Program-made: the position numbers and the translations under genes
In this document: one piece after another, positions 36,921-46,564 of the stretch
Numbering within the stretch: position 1 is the first letter of the stretch
Layout: each line of letters begins with the position of its first letter
Assembly (NCBI RefSeq): GCF_018847975.1
Contig: NZ_CP072597.1
Span: forward strand, 5,061,001-5,125,000
Direction of reading: 5' to 3'
Origin: Lysobacter sp. K5869
GTDB taxonomy: Bacteria > Pseudomonadota > Gammaproteobacteria > Xanthomonadales > Xanthomonadaceae
Length of the DNA: 64,000 bases
The notes under the pieces: model-generated
What the model was told of the DNA's origin: nothing
The model's database searches: none
The model's input: only the letters and a program-made list of their open reading frames with translations

Positions 36921-38795
36921 ATGGATTTCCCCGCCGCCTCCCCCGCCGTCAGCGCGCGCGACGTCATCAACGCCGACGCGATCCGCGCCGCGATCGCCCG
37001 CCGCAGCCTGCAGCGGCGCGACCACGCCGACATCGCGCGCTGGCTGCGCAGCCATTTCTATCGCTGGGCGATCAACCGCTTCGCCCACGTGCTGCCGGTG
37101 CGCAGCGTCGAGAACTGGCGGGTGTGCGTGGGCGCGCAGGCGCCGCCGCCGTGGTTCCTGCGCAAGCTCGCCGACGGCGGCGCGGCGATGATCTACATCG
37201 ACCCGGAACACAATCTGCTGCGCGAGCGCGAGAACCGCATGGTCGAGTTCTTCAACGCGCGCCTGCATTCGCGCCTGGCCGGCAAGTTCCACCGCATCGC
37301 CTTCGACGCCGCCGACGCGGCCTGGCAGCGCGATCACGAACGCATGCAGCGGCGCAGCGGCCGCGGCTGGTGGCCGAGCCAGCCGCATGCGCTGAGCGAA
37401 ACCGTCGCCACCCCGAACGGCCGCTTCGTCGAACTGCGCGGCAGCGGCCAGACCCTGCGCGCGGAGCTGGCCTACGAGTCGTTCCACATGCAGCACTGCC
37501 TGGGCCAGTTCGCCGACCGCGAGCGCTTGCAGGGCGGTTACGGCGAACAGTACGCGCGCGGCTGCGAACAGGGCCGCACGCGCTTGTTCAGCCTGCGCGA
37601 CGGCAACAACCGACCGCACGTCACCGTCAGCCTGGTCGAGGATCTCGGCGAGTGGAGCCTGGATCAGATCAAGGGCAAGCAGAACACCGTGCCGGCGGCG
37701 AAGTACGCGGCGGACGTGCTGTGCCTGCTCAACGCGGTGCGGCCGCGCGACGCGGGCAGCCAGGACATGCTGCGGCTGGGCATCGTCGCGCGCGAGCAGG
37801 ACGGCGAAGCGGTGTATGCGGGTTTCGCCGAACTCGACGATCCCGCGCGCCGGCACGCGCTGCTCGGCGCGGCGCCGCAGTTGCTGCGGCAGTACCCGCG
37901 GCCGGACGCGTTCGTGCAATGGCTGGCCTTGGGCGCGGGCGCGGCGGTGCTCGACGAGGTCGACGCGCCGCATGGGCCGGTGCTGGCGGCGTTGCAGGCC
38001 ATGCAGCCGGACGCGGACGCGCACGAGCCGTCCGCGCCGCCGCGCGAACGGCTGGCCGAAGCGCTGGCGCGGCATTTTCCGCAATGGCTGGCCGCGCCCG
38101 CCGACGCCGCGCGCGACGAGACCCCCAGCTCAGGCGGCTGGCTGCGCCGGTTGCTGAGCAAAAGCCCGCCTACCGCCGCGGACCTCGCGCGCCCGCACCG
38201 GCAATGGGCGCTGGCCGTGGGCGAGCCCTTGTTGTTCCGCCTCGGCCTCGACGGCGGCATCGCGCGGACGCGGCTCGCCGCGCCCGCGGGCGTGCCGCAG
38301 CGCGTGCGCGATCAAGTCGAAGCCGAGCTGGCGGCCGGATACGAGGACGCCGAGGTCGCGATCCGCGAGTTCCGCGCCGGCTTCTTCCGCATTCCCCACC
38401 TCGCCCATGAAGGCTTGCTCGAAGCGCGGCAAGCGCCGGGCGAGGATCTCGCGCGCGATCTGTTGGCCTGGCATGCGATGCGCCAAAGCTACGCGCTGCG
38501 CCTGCTGGTGGGCTGGGGTCGGATCGATGAAGCCCAGGCTTGGCCCCTGGCCTTGCTCAACGCGCAGCGCGTGCAGGATGGCTTCGGCTCGTGGCCGGAA
38601 TTCGGCGCCGCCGCCGTGCGCGGCCACGCCGCCTCATTGCGCTGGAGCGGCCGCGAGGCGCGCCACGCCAAGGCCACCGAAGTCGCGCTGCAGGATTTCC
38701 AGGAACAGTTCGGCTGCCCGTGGCAGCGTTTGAGCTGGTCCGCGTTCGATCTCGCCCAAGCCCTCGCCGCCCCCAGCGTGCGCGCCGAGCTGTGA
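36921..38795 (+). CDS. PcfJ-like and DUF1266 domain protein, unknown function
   Basis: A 624-residue soluble protein with no signal peptide. Residues about 160-265 resemble the PcfJ-like domain: HMQHCLGQFAD, a YARGCEQGRTRLFSLRD segment, HVTVSLVE and QIKGKQNTVP. Residues about 520-610 resemble DUF1266: LLAWHAMRQSYALRLLVGWG, then an AQAWPLALLNAQRVQDGFGSW segment and RLSWSAFD. The middle (about 400-500) is an Ala/Pro-rich linker plus a helical region. I choose the ATG at 36921, with AGGA immediately upstream. It begins a two-gene plus-strand cassette between creD and creC. GC content equals that of the surroundings. No enzymatic motif I trust is present. Confidence 0.72.
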   Translation: MDFPAASPAVSARDVINADAIRAAIARRSLQRRDHADIARWLRSHFYRWAINRFAHVLPVRSVENWRVCVGAQAPPPWFLRKLADGGAAMIYIDPEHNLLRERENRMVEFFNARLHSRLAGKFHRIAFDAADAAWQRDHERMQRRSGRGWWPSQPHALSETVATPNGRFVELRGSGQTLRAELAYESFHMQHCLGQFADRERLQGGYGEQYARGCEQGRTRLFSLRDGNNRPHVTVSLVEDLGEWSLDQIKGKQNTVPAAKYAADVLCLLNAVRPRDAGSQDMLRLGIVAREQDGEAVYAGFAELDDPARRHALLGAAPQLLRQYPRPDAFVQWLALGAGAAVLDEVDAPHGPVLAALQAMQPDADAHEPSAPPRERLAEALARHFPQWLAAPADAARDETPSSGGWLRRLLSKSPPTAADLARPHRQWALAVGEPLLFRLGLDGGIARTRLAAPAGVPQRVRDQVEAELAAGYEDAEVAIREFRAGFFRIPHLAHEGLLEARQAPGEDLARDLLAWHAMRQSYALRLLVGWGRIDEAQAWPLALLNAQRVQDGFGSWPEFGAAAVRGHAASLRWSGREARHAKATEVALQDFQEQFGCPWQRLSWSAFDLAQALAAPSVRAEL

Positions 38796-38825
38796 GCGCC
38801 CTCTTTCTCTTGTCCAGGTAACGCC

Positions 38826-40856
38826 ATGTCCGATCTGCGAGCCCAATCCGTCGCCGAATCCCTAGTCGCCGAGGTCAGCGTCGATTACGACGCCCTGCTG
38901 CCGCAGCAACGTTGGGACGAACTCGAACGCGCGCTGGCCGCGCTGCGCGACGCGCCGCACGACCGCAACGGCCAGCGCGATTACTACGGCGCTTACCGCG
39001 AGTTCGCCGACTACAGCGAACGCCACGGCCGCGCCGCGCTTGAGCAACTGCGCGACTGGCGCGCGCAGCGGCCCGACAGCGGCTTTCCCGCGTTCCTGGA
39101 AGCGGCCTACTGGACCTCGTGGTTCGAGCGTTACCGCACCACCTCCACCGCCGATCTGGTGACGCCGGCGATGTGGGCCGCCGCGCGCACCGCGCAGGAC
39201 GCGCTGCTGTGCAGCGTGGTGCGGATGCTGGAGCGCGGCTGCAACGGTTGGCCGGCGCTCGCCAGCGTCATCTACACCGTCGCCGCGCTCGGCGAACCGC
39301 AGTGGTGGACGCGCTGGCTGCTGGCCGGCGAGCGCCCGCAAACGCTGAAGCCACACGGCGCCTCGGCCGCGGTCGACGAATTGCTCGCGCCCTCCGGCGC
39401 CGCCGAGGCGGTGCGCGACTACGCCGGCGCCCTGCCCGCGCAGCTGCCTGCGGTGCTGACCGGCGAAGCGCTGGCGTGGCGGCGCCAACAGGACGAGGAC
39501 GGCCCGGCGCCGCAGCAGTATTGGCTGCGGGTCGCGTTCGCGTTGGATGCGTCCGCGCTGGAAGCCGCGGTCGCCTACATCTCGCTGCGCATGCCGCGCT
39601 GGGGCGGCAGCTGGGAGGAAATGCTGGCCTTCGCCGATTCGCCGCTGTGCGACCGCTTCGACGAGGAAGAGCGCAACGTGCTGCGCTTCTTCGCCTGGTT
39701 CGACGAGCTGGAAGTCGACGACAGCGATTGGCTGCAAGACCCGCGCGTGCTGCGCCACCACCTGCGCCTGGGCCAGCAGTTGCTGGAACGTCCGTTGCCG
39801 CAGAACCTGCGCGGCCGCGTGCACAAGTACCTCGCGTATCTGGAAGCGCTCAACGGCCGCATCGACGCGGCCTGCGCGCACTACCCGCACAGCGCGCCGC
39901 ACAACCACTACAACGAGTGGGAAATCGTGCGCGCGGTGACGACCTGGTCGGCCAGCCAGGACCGCGGCGCGTGGCTGGGCCGGATCGCCGAGACCAATCG
40001 TCTGGTCACGCCGCACGGCGCGGCGCTGTACGGCCTGCTGAGCCTCAACGGCTGGGCCGGCGTGGAGCGCAAGCCCGAGGTCGCCGACGGCTGGTTCGAG
40101 CGCGCGGCCGCGACGTCGCCCGATCCCGCCAGCGTGCCGGATTCGCCGTTCAACGCGCTGTCGGATCTGGCCGAGATCTACGGCTCGCAGGCGCTCAAGC
40201 CGATGTGGCTGAAGGCCGCCGAGCTCGGCGACGCGTCCGCGCAGTTCCGCTGCGGCGCGTATTTCGCCGACGAAGAGAACGACATGCCGCGCGCGGTCGA
40301 GTACTACCGGCTCGCCGCCGACAACCGCCACGAGGTGGCGATGTACAACGTCGCCGCGCTGTCGCTGATTCCGATACGCGACGGCGAAACCGCCGGCGCG
40401 CAGGCCGAGGCCGTGGCCCAGGACTCGCTCGGCTATCTCGACCGCGCGCTGGCGCGCACCGAGGAACTGCTCGAGGACAACCAAAGCGAGTTCAACCTGG
40501 AGCAGATCGAGCGGGTCAAGGACCTCTACGGCACGGTGCTGTTCAGCGACTGGCCGCCGCTGAGCGCGCGCCAGCGCGCGCTGCCGAAGGTGCTGGAATT
40601 CGCCCGCCGGGGCCGCTTCAACTCGATGATCTCGCTGGCGTGGTGGTACGGCGACAAGGATCTGCCGGCGTTCGATTTCGACGAGGCGGTGTATTGGATC
40701 GAAGCCGCGCGCCATCTGGAACCCGACAACGAGTACGTGCAGAAGGTGCGCGCCTACGTCGAGGTCGATACGTTCTTCGGCCGGATGAAGTTCGCCTCGG
40801 CGCAGAACAAGGCCAAGCGCCGCGGCTTCCCGGGCCAGGACGACGCGGCGCTGTAA
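38826..40856 (+). CDS. DUF4034-like protein with Sel1-type repeats
   Basis: A 676-residue soluble, acidic, Trp-rich helical protein. The N-terminal 400 residues resemble DUF4034 (YYGAYREFADYSERHG, AYWTSWFERYR, PQWWTRWLLAGERP). Residues about 400-520 carry Sel1/TPR-like helices: YGLLSLNGWAGVERKPEVAD, MWLKAAELGDASAQFRCG and DMPRAVEYYRLAADNRHEVA. A further alpha-helical part ends the protein. It lies 30 bases after the DUF1266 gene and is almost certainly co-transcribed with it. It is convergent with creC. The partner relation is inferred from position. No catalytic motif is visible. Confidence 0.72.
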   Translation: MSDLRAQSVAESLVAEVSVDYDALLPQQRWDELERALAALRDAPHDRNGQRDYYGAYREFADYSERHGRAALEQLRDWRAQRPDSGFPAFLEAAYWTSWFERYRTTSTADLVTPAMWAAARTAQDALLCSVVRMLERGCNGWPALASVIYTVAALGEPQWWTRWLLAGERPQTLKPHGASAAVDELLAPSGAAEAVRDYAGALPAQLPAVLTGEALAWRRQQDEDGPAPQQYWLRVAFALDASALEAAVAYISLRMPRWGGSWEEMLAFADSPLCDRFDEEERNVLRFFAWFDELEVDDSDWLQDPRVLRHHLRLGQQLLERPLPQNLRGRVHKYLAYLEALNGRIDAACAHYPHSAPHNHYNEWEIVRAVTTWSASQDRGAWLGRIAETNRLVTPHGAALYGLLSLNGWAGVERKPEVADGWFERAAATSPDPASVPDSPFNALSDLAEIYGSQALKPMWLKAAELGDASAQFRCGAYFADEENDMPRAVEYYRLAADNRHEVAMYNVAALSLIPIRDGETAGAQAEAVAQDSLGYLDRALARTEELLEDNQSEFNLEQIERVKDLYGTVLFSDWPPLSARQRALPKVLEFARRGRFNSMISLAWWYGDKDLPAFDFDEAVYWIEAARHLEPDNEYVQKVRAYVEVDTFFGRMKFASAQNKAKRRGFPGQDDAAL

Positions 40857-40909
40857 GCCGCCGCGCGTTCGCAAGGCGCGGCGCGCGGCACCGCGCCGCC
40901 GGCAAGCAG

Positions 40910-42352
40910 CTAGCCCGGCACGCTCAGGCTCGCCTGCGCGCCGCCGCCTTCGCGATTGGCCAGCGCCGCCTCGCCGCCGTGCAGCGCAGCCACCTCGGCC
41001 ACGAAACACAGCCCCAAACCGCTGCTGCGGCTGCCGCCGGCCGGACGCGGCAGCGAATAGAAACGCTCGAACACCCGGCCCACCGCGTAATCGGGCACGC
41101 CCGGCCCGCGGTCGCTGATTTCGATGCGCTGGCGGTCGCCGTCGCGGCGCAGGCGCAGCGTCACCTCGCCGCCCTCGGGCGAGAAATCGGCGGCGTTGTC
41201 GATCAGGTTGACCAGCGCCTGGCGCAGCAAGAACGCGTCGCCCTGCACCGGCGGCAGGTTCGGTTCCAGATCCAGCAGCAGCTTGGCGCCGCTGTCGCGC
41301 AGGCGCTGCGCGCAGTGCTCGGCCGCTTCCTGGGCGATGTGCGCCAGCGCGGCCGGCTCGGGTTTGTCCAGGCTCTGGCGATGCTCGACCGCGGCCAGCG
41401 CCAGCAGTTTGTCGATCATCTGCGCCAGCCGTTCGGCCTGGCGGCGGATGCTGCCGGCGAAGCGGGCGCGGTCGGCGCCGCTCATGCCGCCTTCGCCGGG
41501 CGGCGATTCCAGCAACTCGGCGCTGCCGCGGATCGCCGCCAGCGGGCTCTTCATTTCGTGGGTCAAGGTGTGCACGTACTGCTCGACGTACTGCTTGCCC
41601 TCCAGCCGCGAGCGCATCGTTTCCAGCGCCTGACCGAGCTCGCCGAACTCGCCGGCCGCGCGCGGCGGCGCCGCGCGCGCGCCGGCGGTGACCGCGTGCG
41701 CGTAGCGCCGCAGCAAGCCGATCTGGCGCGACAGCCACCACGACACGCCGACGCCGACCAGCAACGCCGCGCCCATCAGCACGAAGCCCCAGCGCGCGAC
41801 CACGCGCTGGCTGCGGGCGATGAACGGCGCGATCGCGCTGTTGGGCTTGGCGACGCTGAGCGCGCCGACGATGCGGCCGTCGTCGTCGCGGATCGGCGCG
41901 GCCACGTGCATCACCGTGTCGTCGGGATCGCCGCTCTCGCCCGGGCTGGAACGCGCGCCGTAGCGGCCGCGCAGGGTGAGGTAGACGTCGTTCCAGCGCG
42001 AATAATCCTTGCCCACGTCGCGCCCGCCGCTGTCGAACACGACTTTGCCGCTGGCGTCGGTGATGTAGACGCGATAGCTGGAAGAACGCTTGCGGAAGCC
42101 CCAGATCGCCGCGCCGACGTCGCGCTCGCCGAGCGCGCGCACGCGCTTGGCGAAATCGCCTTGGTCGATGCGCCCGGCGAGGAAATCGTCGGCGGCCAGT
42201 TCCGCCAGCACGTTGGCGGTGTCGACCAAGGTGTCTTCCATCGCCTGACGCACGCCGGGCTTGACCTCGGCCACGAACACCCGCGCCAGCAAGGTCGCGG
42301 CCAGCGCCACGATCAGGAAATACCCCAGGAATATCCGCAGTCCGATCTTCAT
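40910..42352 (-). CDS. creC: Sensor histidine kinase CreC
   Basis: A 480-residue inner-membrane kinase. A first membrane segment (IFLGYFLIVALAATLLARVF, about 8-27), a periplasmic sensor domain to about 185, a second membrane segment (FVLMGAALLVGVGVSWWL), HAMP, the phosphorylated His in LTHEMKSPLAAIRGS, and ATPase motifs NLIDNAADFSP, DRGPGVP and SSGLGLCFV are present. The periplasmic part and its neighbours match CreC. It lies 10 bases after creB on the same strand. Confidence 0.92.
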   Translation of the reverse strand: MKIGLRIFLGYFLIVALAATLLARVFVAEVKPGVRQAMEDTLVDTANVLAELAADDFLAGRIDQGDFAKRVRALGERDVGAAIWGFRKRSSSYRVYITDASGKVVFDSGGRDVGKDYSRWNDVYLTLRGRYGARSSPGESGDPDDTVMHVAAPIRDDDGRIVGALSVAKPNSAIAPFIARSQRVVARWGFVLMGAALLVGVGVSWWLSRQIGLLRRYAHAVTAGARAAPPRAAGEFGELGQALETMRSRLEGKQYVEQYVHTLTHEMKSPLAAIRGSAELLESPPGEGGMSGADRARFAGSIRRQAERLAQMIDKLLALAAVEHRQSLDKPEPAALAHIAQEAAEHCAQRLRDSGAKLLLDLEPNLPPVQGDAFLLRQALVNLIDNAADFSPEGGEVTLRLRRDGDRQRIEISDRGPGVPDYAVGRVFERFYSLPRPAGGSRSSGLGLCFVAEVAALHGGEAALANREGGGAQASLSVPG

Positions 42353-42362
42353 GCGCGCCGGC

Positions 42363-43067
<705 letters not shown>

Positions 43068-43068
43068 G

Positions 43069-43240
43069 GTTTGGAGCAGGGGAATTAAGGGAAATAGGGG
43101 GAAAAGGGGAATGGTGGGCGCGTGGGGCGGCGAGGTTTCACCGCCTTTGGCCGACCGCGGGCGGTCCAGACGGCATAATGCCCCATCCCGGGTCGGCGCC
43201 GCCGTCCCTTCTTTCCCCTGATTCCCCTCTTCCCGGCTCC
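43069..43240. repeat. Purine-rich/pyrimidine-rich imperfect inverted repeat
   Basis: GGGGAATTAAGGGAAATAGG and GGGGAAAAGGGGAATGG on the left are mirrored by CCCTTCTTTCCCCTG and ATTCCCCTCTTCCC on the right (43203-43234), filling the divergent gap between creB and rlmJ. The match is imperfect. Confidence 0.5.
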
Positions 43241-43243
43241 ACC

Positions 43244-44104
43244 ATGAACTACCGCCACGCCTTCCACGCCGGCAACCACGCCGACGTGCTCAAGCACATC
43301 GCCCTGCTCGCCCTGTGCGACGCGCTGACCGCCAAGCCGGCGCCGCTGTTCGCCCTGGACACCCACGCCGGGCGCGGGCTGTACGCGCTGGACGGCAATT
43401 CGGCGCAGCGCACCGGCGAGGCCGAGGGCGGCATCGGCCGCTTGCTGGCCGAAGCGCCCAAGCAGCCGCTGATCGGCCGCTATCTGGCCGCGGTGCGCGC
43501 CTGCCGCCAGGAACACGGCGCGGCCGCCTATCCGGGCTCGCCCTGGCTGCTGGCGCACGCGCTGCGCGCGGACGACCGCATCGCCGCCTGCGAACTGCAG
43601 CCGGAGGAAGCCGCCCAGCTCAAGCACGCGTTCGCCCGCGACGAGCGCGTCGCCGCGCATCAACGCGACGGCTATGCGGCGATGAAGGCGCTGCTGCCGC
43701 CGCGCATCGGCGAGACCCGCTACAACCGCGGGCTGGTGCTGATCGACCCGCCGTTCGAGGCGCAGTTGGCCGAGTTCGACACCGCGCTGGCCGCGCTGCG
43801 CGACGCGCTGGGCCGCTGGCCGCAGGGCACCTACGCGCTGTGGTATCCGATCAAGCGCCGGCGCGCGCTGCAGCCGTTCTACCGCCGCGCCGCGACCTTG
43901 CCGGCCAAATCCGCGCTCACCGTCGAACTGCTGGTGCGCGCCGACGATTCGCCGCTGCGCATGAACGGCAGCGGCCTGCTGGTGCTCAACGCGCCGTGGC
44001 ATTTCGATCAGCAGATGCAGGCGGTGCTGCCGGCGCTGGCGCGCACGCTGGGCGAAACCGCGGACGCGGCCGGCGCGGTGCAGTGGTTGAAACAGCCCGA
44101 CTGA
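43244..44104 (+). CDS. rlmJ: 23S rRNA (adenine(2030)-N6)-methyltransferase RlmJ
   Basis: A 286-residue enzyme that methylates A2030 of 23S rRNA. The start MNYRHAFHAGNHADVLKH is the family signature. SAM-binding DTHAGRGLY follows, and the catalytic motif is LIDPPFE near 165. Length matches E. coli RlmJ (280). I use the ATG at 43244, since upstream in-frame codons encode a low-complexity Pro/Ser leader. Divergent from creB. Confidence 0.93.
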   Translation: MNYRHAFHAGNHADVLKHIALLALCDALTAKPAPLFALDTHAGRGLYALDGNSAQRTGEAEGGIGRLLAEAPKQPLIGRYLAAVRACRQEHGAAAYPGSPWLLAHALRADDRIAACELQPEEAAQLKHAFARDERVAAHQRDGYAAMKALLPPRIGETRYNRGLVLIDPPFEAQLAEFDTALAALRDALGRWPQGTYALWYPIKRRRALQPFYRRAATLPAKSALTVELLVRADDSPLRMNGSGLLVLNAPWHFDQQMQAVLPALARTLGETADAAGAVQWLKQPD

Positions 44105-44296
44105 ACGAATCGCGGCAGGCTTGGTCCCGCCGCCGCGATCGCACGCTGCAGCGCAACGAAAACCGCGGCGCGAGGCGTCGCCGCGAGCGCCGGGCGCGCC
44201 CGGCCATCACACTTCCGCCGCGACCGGCTTGCCGCGCCGCGGCCGCATGCCGTAAGACCGACGGCGCCCAATGACGGGCCCGACAAGGATTTCGCC

Positions 44297-44497
44297 ATGC
44301 TTAGGAAGAAAGCCGTCCTGCTCGCGTGCTGCGCGTTCGCCTTCGGCGTCGGCATGACCGCCACCGCGGTCGCCGCCTGCAACAACACCTGCCGCCTGGG
44401 TTGCGAACGCGCCTATGCGTCGTGCAATCCGGCCACGACCGATTGCGAACTCAACTACGCCAACTGCTATCGCCGCTGCGGTTGCGTGCTGCCCTGA
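44297..44497 (+). CDS. Eight-cysteine secreted mini-protein
   Basis: A 66-residue protein with an export signal (MLRKKAVLLACCAFAFGVGM, ending near TAVAA) and a mature part of about 39 residues holding eight Cys spaced C-X3-C-X3-C-X6-C-X6-C-X6-C-X3-C-X-C. The pattern suggests four disulfides, a knottin-like or defensin-like core, or a metal site. VAAC at the signal junction loosely fits a lipobox, so a lipoprotein is possible. AAGGATTTCGCC precedes the ATG. I recognise no family. Confidence 0.7.
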   Translation: MLRKKAVLLACCAFAFGVGMTATAVAACNNTCRLGCERAYASCNPATTDCELNYANCYRRCGCVLP

Positions 44498-44536
44498 GGA
44501 TCGGGGCCCGGCCGCGGCGCGACGCCGCGGCCGGCG

Positions 44537-45550
44537 TCAGTAGCAATCCCAGTGATACGACACGCGGCTGAAATCCGCGCGCGCCAGATCGTCGGGATCG
44601 ATGAAGAAATTGGCGATGCCCGAATCGCCCCACATCATTTCGTCGTCGCTGTCGAGCTGGAACAACAGCACGCGGCGGTCGCCGGCGTCGCGCGGATCGC
44701 TCTGGGTGAACTGCGGGTGGCCGCCGAGCTTATGGCCGCCGCGGTCTAGGTAATCGGCGACTTCGTCGGTGAGCTCCTCGTCGGTTTCCGCCACCTCCGG
44801 GTGCTCGCTGCGATAGCGTGCGGCCAGTTCGGCCGGATCGCCGCCGAGCGTCTCGTTCAAGCCGACATCGCCGATGCCGACGCTTTCGTAGTCGGTCGTG
44901 AAGCTCATCCGCCGCGGCTTGGCCGGATCGAACGGCAGCTGTTCGGTCGCCGCGATCGCCGGCGGCGCGACCTGCGGCGCCGACACGTCGGCCCAATACA
45001 CCACGCGGAAACCTGTCTGCTGCGCCAGCGCGCGCATGCGGTCGCCGCGGTCGGCGGCGTCCAGCGCGGCGCCGTAGTAGTCGTCGCCGCTGATGAAGAA
45101 CTGCAACAGGCCGCGCTCGGGATACCCCGGCATCTTCGGCGTCGCGGCCAGATCGATCTGCGCCAGCAGGTTCATCGGCCGGCCCTGCGCATCGCGCGGA
45201 TAATCGCGGCCGGCCGCCCAGTAGGCGCGGCCGCCGACCTTGCTGGCGCGCGCCTCGTCCTGGGCCATCGGCGCCAGCGCGATGCGCAGCACCGGCCGCT
45301 GGCTGCGTTCCAACGCCAACGCGGCCGGGGCCAGCACCGCCTTGGCCTGGCGATGCTCGTCCTGCGAAGCGCAGCCGGGCGCGCTCTTGCCGCCGGCCTG
45401 TTTTTTCGCCTTGTCCTTCGGCAGATCGACCTGGAATTGGTAGCCGTTGGCTTTGATCTTTCGGTCGAGCAAATACAACCCGCCGCCGGCCGCGCCGAGC
45501 AGCACCGCCACGATCGCGCTCGACAACAGCACCGCCTTGCCCGTGTTCAT
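44537..45550 (-). CDS. DUF1963-type (YwqG-like) membrane-anchored protein
   Basis: A 337-residue protein with an N-terminal membrane anchor (AVLLSSAIVAVLLGAAGGGLYLL) and a periplasmic domain. The domain has YWAAGRDYPRDAQGRPMNLLAQIDL, GLLQFFISGDDYYGA, KLGGHPQFTQSDPR and VLLFQLDSDDEMMWGDSGIANFFI-like blocks characteristic of the DUF1963/YwqG family. The function of the family is not established. The ATG at 45550 follows GGGAAGGGA. A TTG 15 bases upstream is less likely. Confidence 0.82.
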   Translation of the reverse strand: MNTGKAVLLSSAIVAVLLGAAGGGLYLLDRKIKANGYQFQVDLPKDKAKKQAGGKSAPGCASQDEHRQAKAVLAPAALALERSQRPVLRIALAPMAQDEARASKVGGRAYWAAGRDYPRDAQGRPMNLLAQIDLAATPKMPGYPERGLLQFFISGDDYYGAALDAADRGDRMRALAQQTGFRVVYWADVSAPQVAPPAIAATEQLPFDPAKPRRMSFTTDYESVGIGDVGLNETLGGDPAELAARYRSEHPEVAETDEELTDEVADYLDRGGHKLGGHPQFTQSDPRDAGDRRVLLFQLDSDDEMMWGDSGIANFFIDPDDLARADFSRVSYHWDCY

Positions 45551-45604
45551 CGCATCCCTTCCCAAAACGTCACGGCCGGATTATCGCCGCGCGCGGCGCG
45601 CAAA

Positions 45605-45635
45605 CGAAACGCCCGGCGCGAGGCCGGGCGTTTCG
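45605..45635 (-). terminator. Hairpin after the CDF transporter gene
   Basis: A 13-bp perfect stem (CGAAACGCCCGGC / GCCGGGCGTTTCG) with a GCGAG loop, 15 bases after the stop of the transporter gene. The T-run is weak (TTTC, TTTG). Confidence 0.65.
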
Positions 45636-45649
45636 CGAACCCGAGCGGC

Positions 45650-46564
45650 TCAGGCCGCCGGTTTGAAATCCGGCTCGAAGAAGCTCCAGCGCACTTCCGG
45701 GAAAGCCTGCTTCATCGCCCGCTCGACCGTGTTGATCTGCTCGGTCAGGCCGGCGACGCTGTGCTCCTCGCGCATCTGCGCCTGCACCGAGACCATCACT
45801 TCGTTGCCGAGCTGCAGGGTGATCAGGCTGATCACGCGCGCCACTTCCGGACGCGCGTCGAGGAACTCGCGGATCTGCTGCTGACGCAGCGGATCGACAC
45901 TCTGGCCGATCAGCATCGCCTTGACCTCGATGGCGACGAACACCGCCACGATGATCAGCAGCGCGCCGATGCACACCGTGCCGATGGCGTCCCAGATCGG
46001 GTTGCCGGTCAGCACCGTCAGCATCACCGCGATCAGCGCCAGCACCAGGCCGAGCAGCGCGGCCAGGTCTTCGCCGAAGATCACCACCAATTCGGCCTGA
46101 CGGCTCTCGCGGAACCACTGCCACAGCGAACGCTGGCCGCGCGCCTTGGCCACTTCCTGCAGGCAGGCGCGCATCGACACGCCCTCGGCGACGATGCCGA
46201 ACACCAGCACGCCGGCCGCCCACCACCACTGCTTCAGCGGCTCGGGGTGCTGCAGCTTATGAATGCCTTCGTACAGCGAGAACATGCCGCCGACGGTGAA
46301 CAGCATCACCGCGACCAGGAACGACCAGAAATAGATGGCCTTGCCGTAGCCCAGCGGATAGTCCGGCGACGGCGGGCGCTTGGCTTGCTTGAGGCCGAGG
46401 ATCAGCAGGCCCTGATTGCCGCAGTCGGCGAGCGAGTGGACGGTCTCGGCCAGCATCGCGCTGGAGCCGGTGAAGAACGCCGCCACGCCCTTGGCGGCCG
46501 CGATCGCGAAATTGGCGCCGAGCGCGAACAAGATCGCGCGGGTCGAATCACCACCACCTGCCAT
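45650..46564 (-). CDS. Cation diffusion facilitator family transporter
   Basis: A 304-residue inner-membrane metal exporter. Five or six hydrophobic segments and the CDF signature AMLAETVHSLADCGNQGLLI (about 35-54) are present, with the transport-site His/Asp in segment II and EDLAALLGL in segment V. The cytoplasmic C-terminal domain (about 215-304) dimerises. The single-His/Asp pattern and PLGYGKAIYFWSF resemble the ZnT9-like CDF branch. The metal is not certain. Confidence 0.88.
   Translation of the reverse strand: MAGGGDSTRAILFALGANFAIAAAKGVAAFFTGSSAMLAETVHSLADCGNQGLLILGLKQAKRPPSPDYPLGYGKAIYFWSFLVAVMLFTVGGMFSLYEGIHKLQHPEPLKQWWWAAGVLVFGIVAEGVSMRACLQEVAKARGQRSLWQWFRESRQAELVVIFGEDLAALLGLVLALIAVMLTVLTGNPIWDAIGTVCIGALLIIVAVFVAIEVKAMLIGQSVDPLRQQQIREFLDARPEVARVISLITLQLGNEVMVSVQAQMREEHSVAGLTEQINTVERAMKQAFPEVRWSFFEPDFKPAA

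Noticed and set aside
38862..41741. A long minus-strand frame that overlaps the Sel1 gene and creC
   Set aside because: Low-complexity composition, no motif, and out of frame with creC, which is a clear histidine kinase.
43119..43140. A second cre tag (TTCAC near 43138) upstream of creB
   Set aside because: The second half is absent (TTCAC followed by CGCCTT and TGGCC), so it is only a half site.
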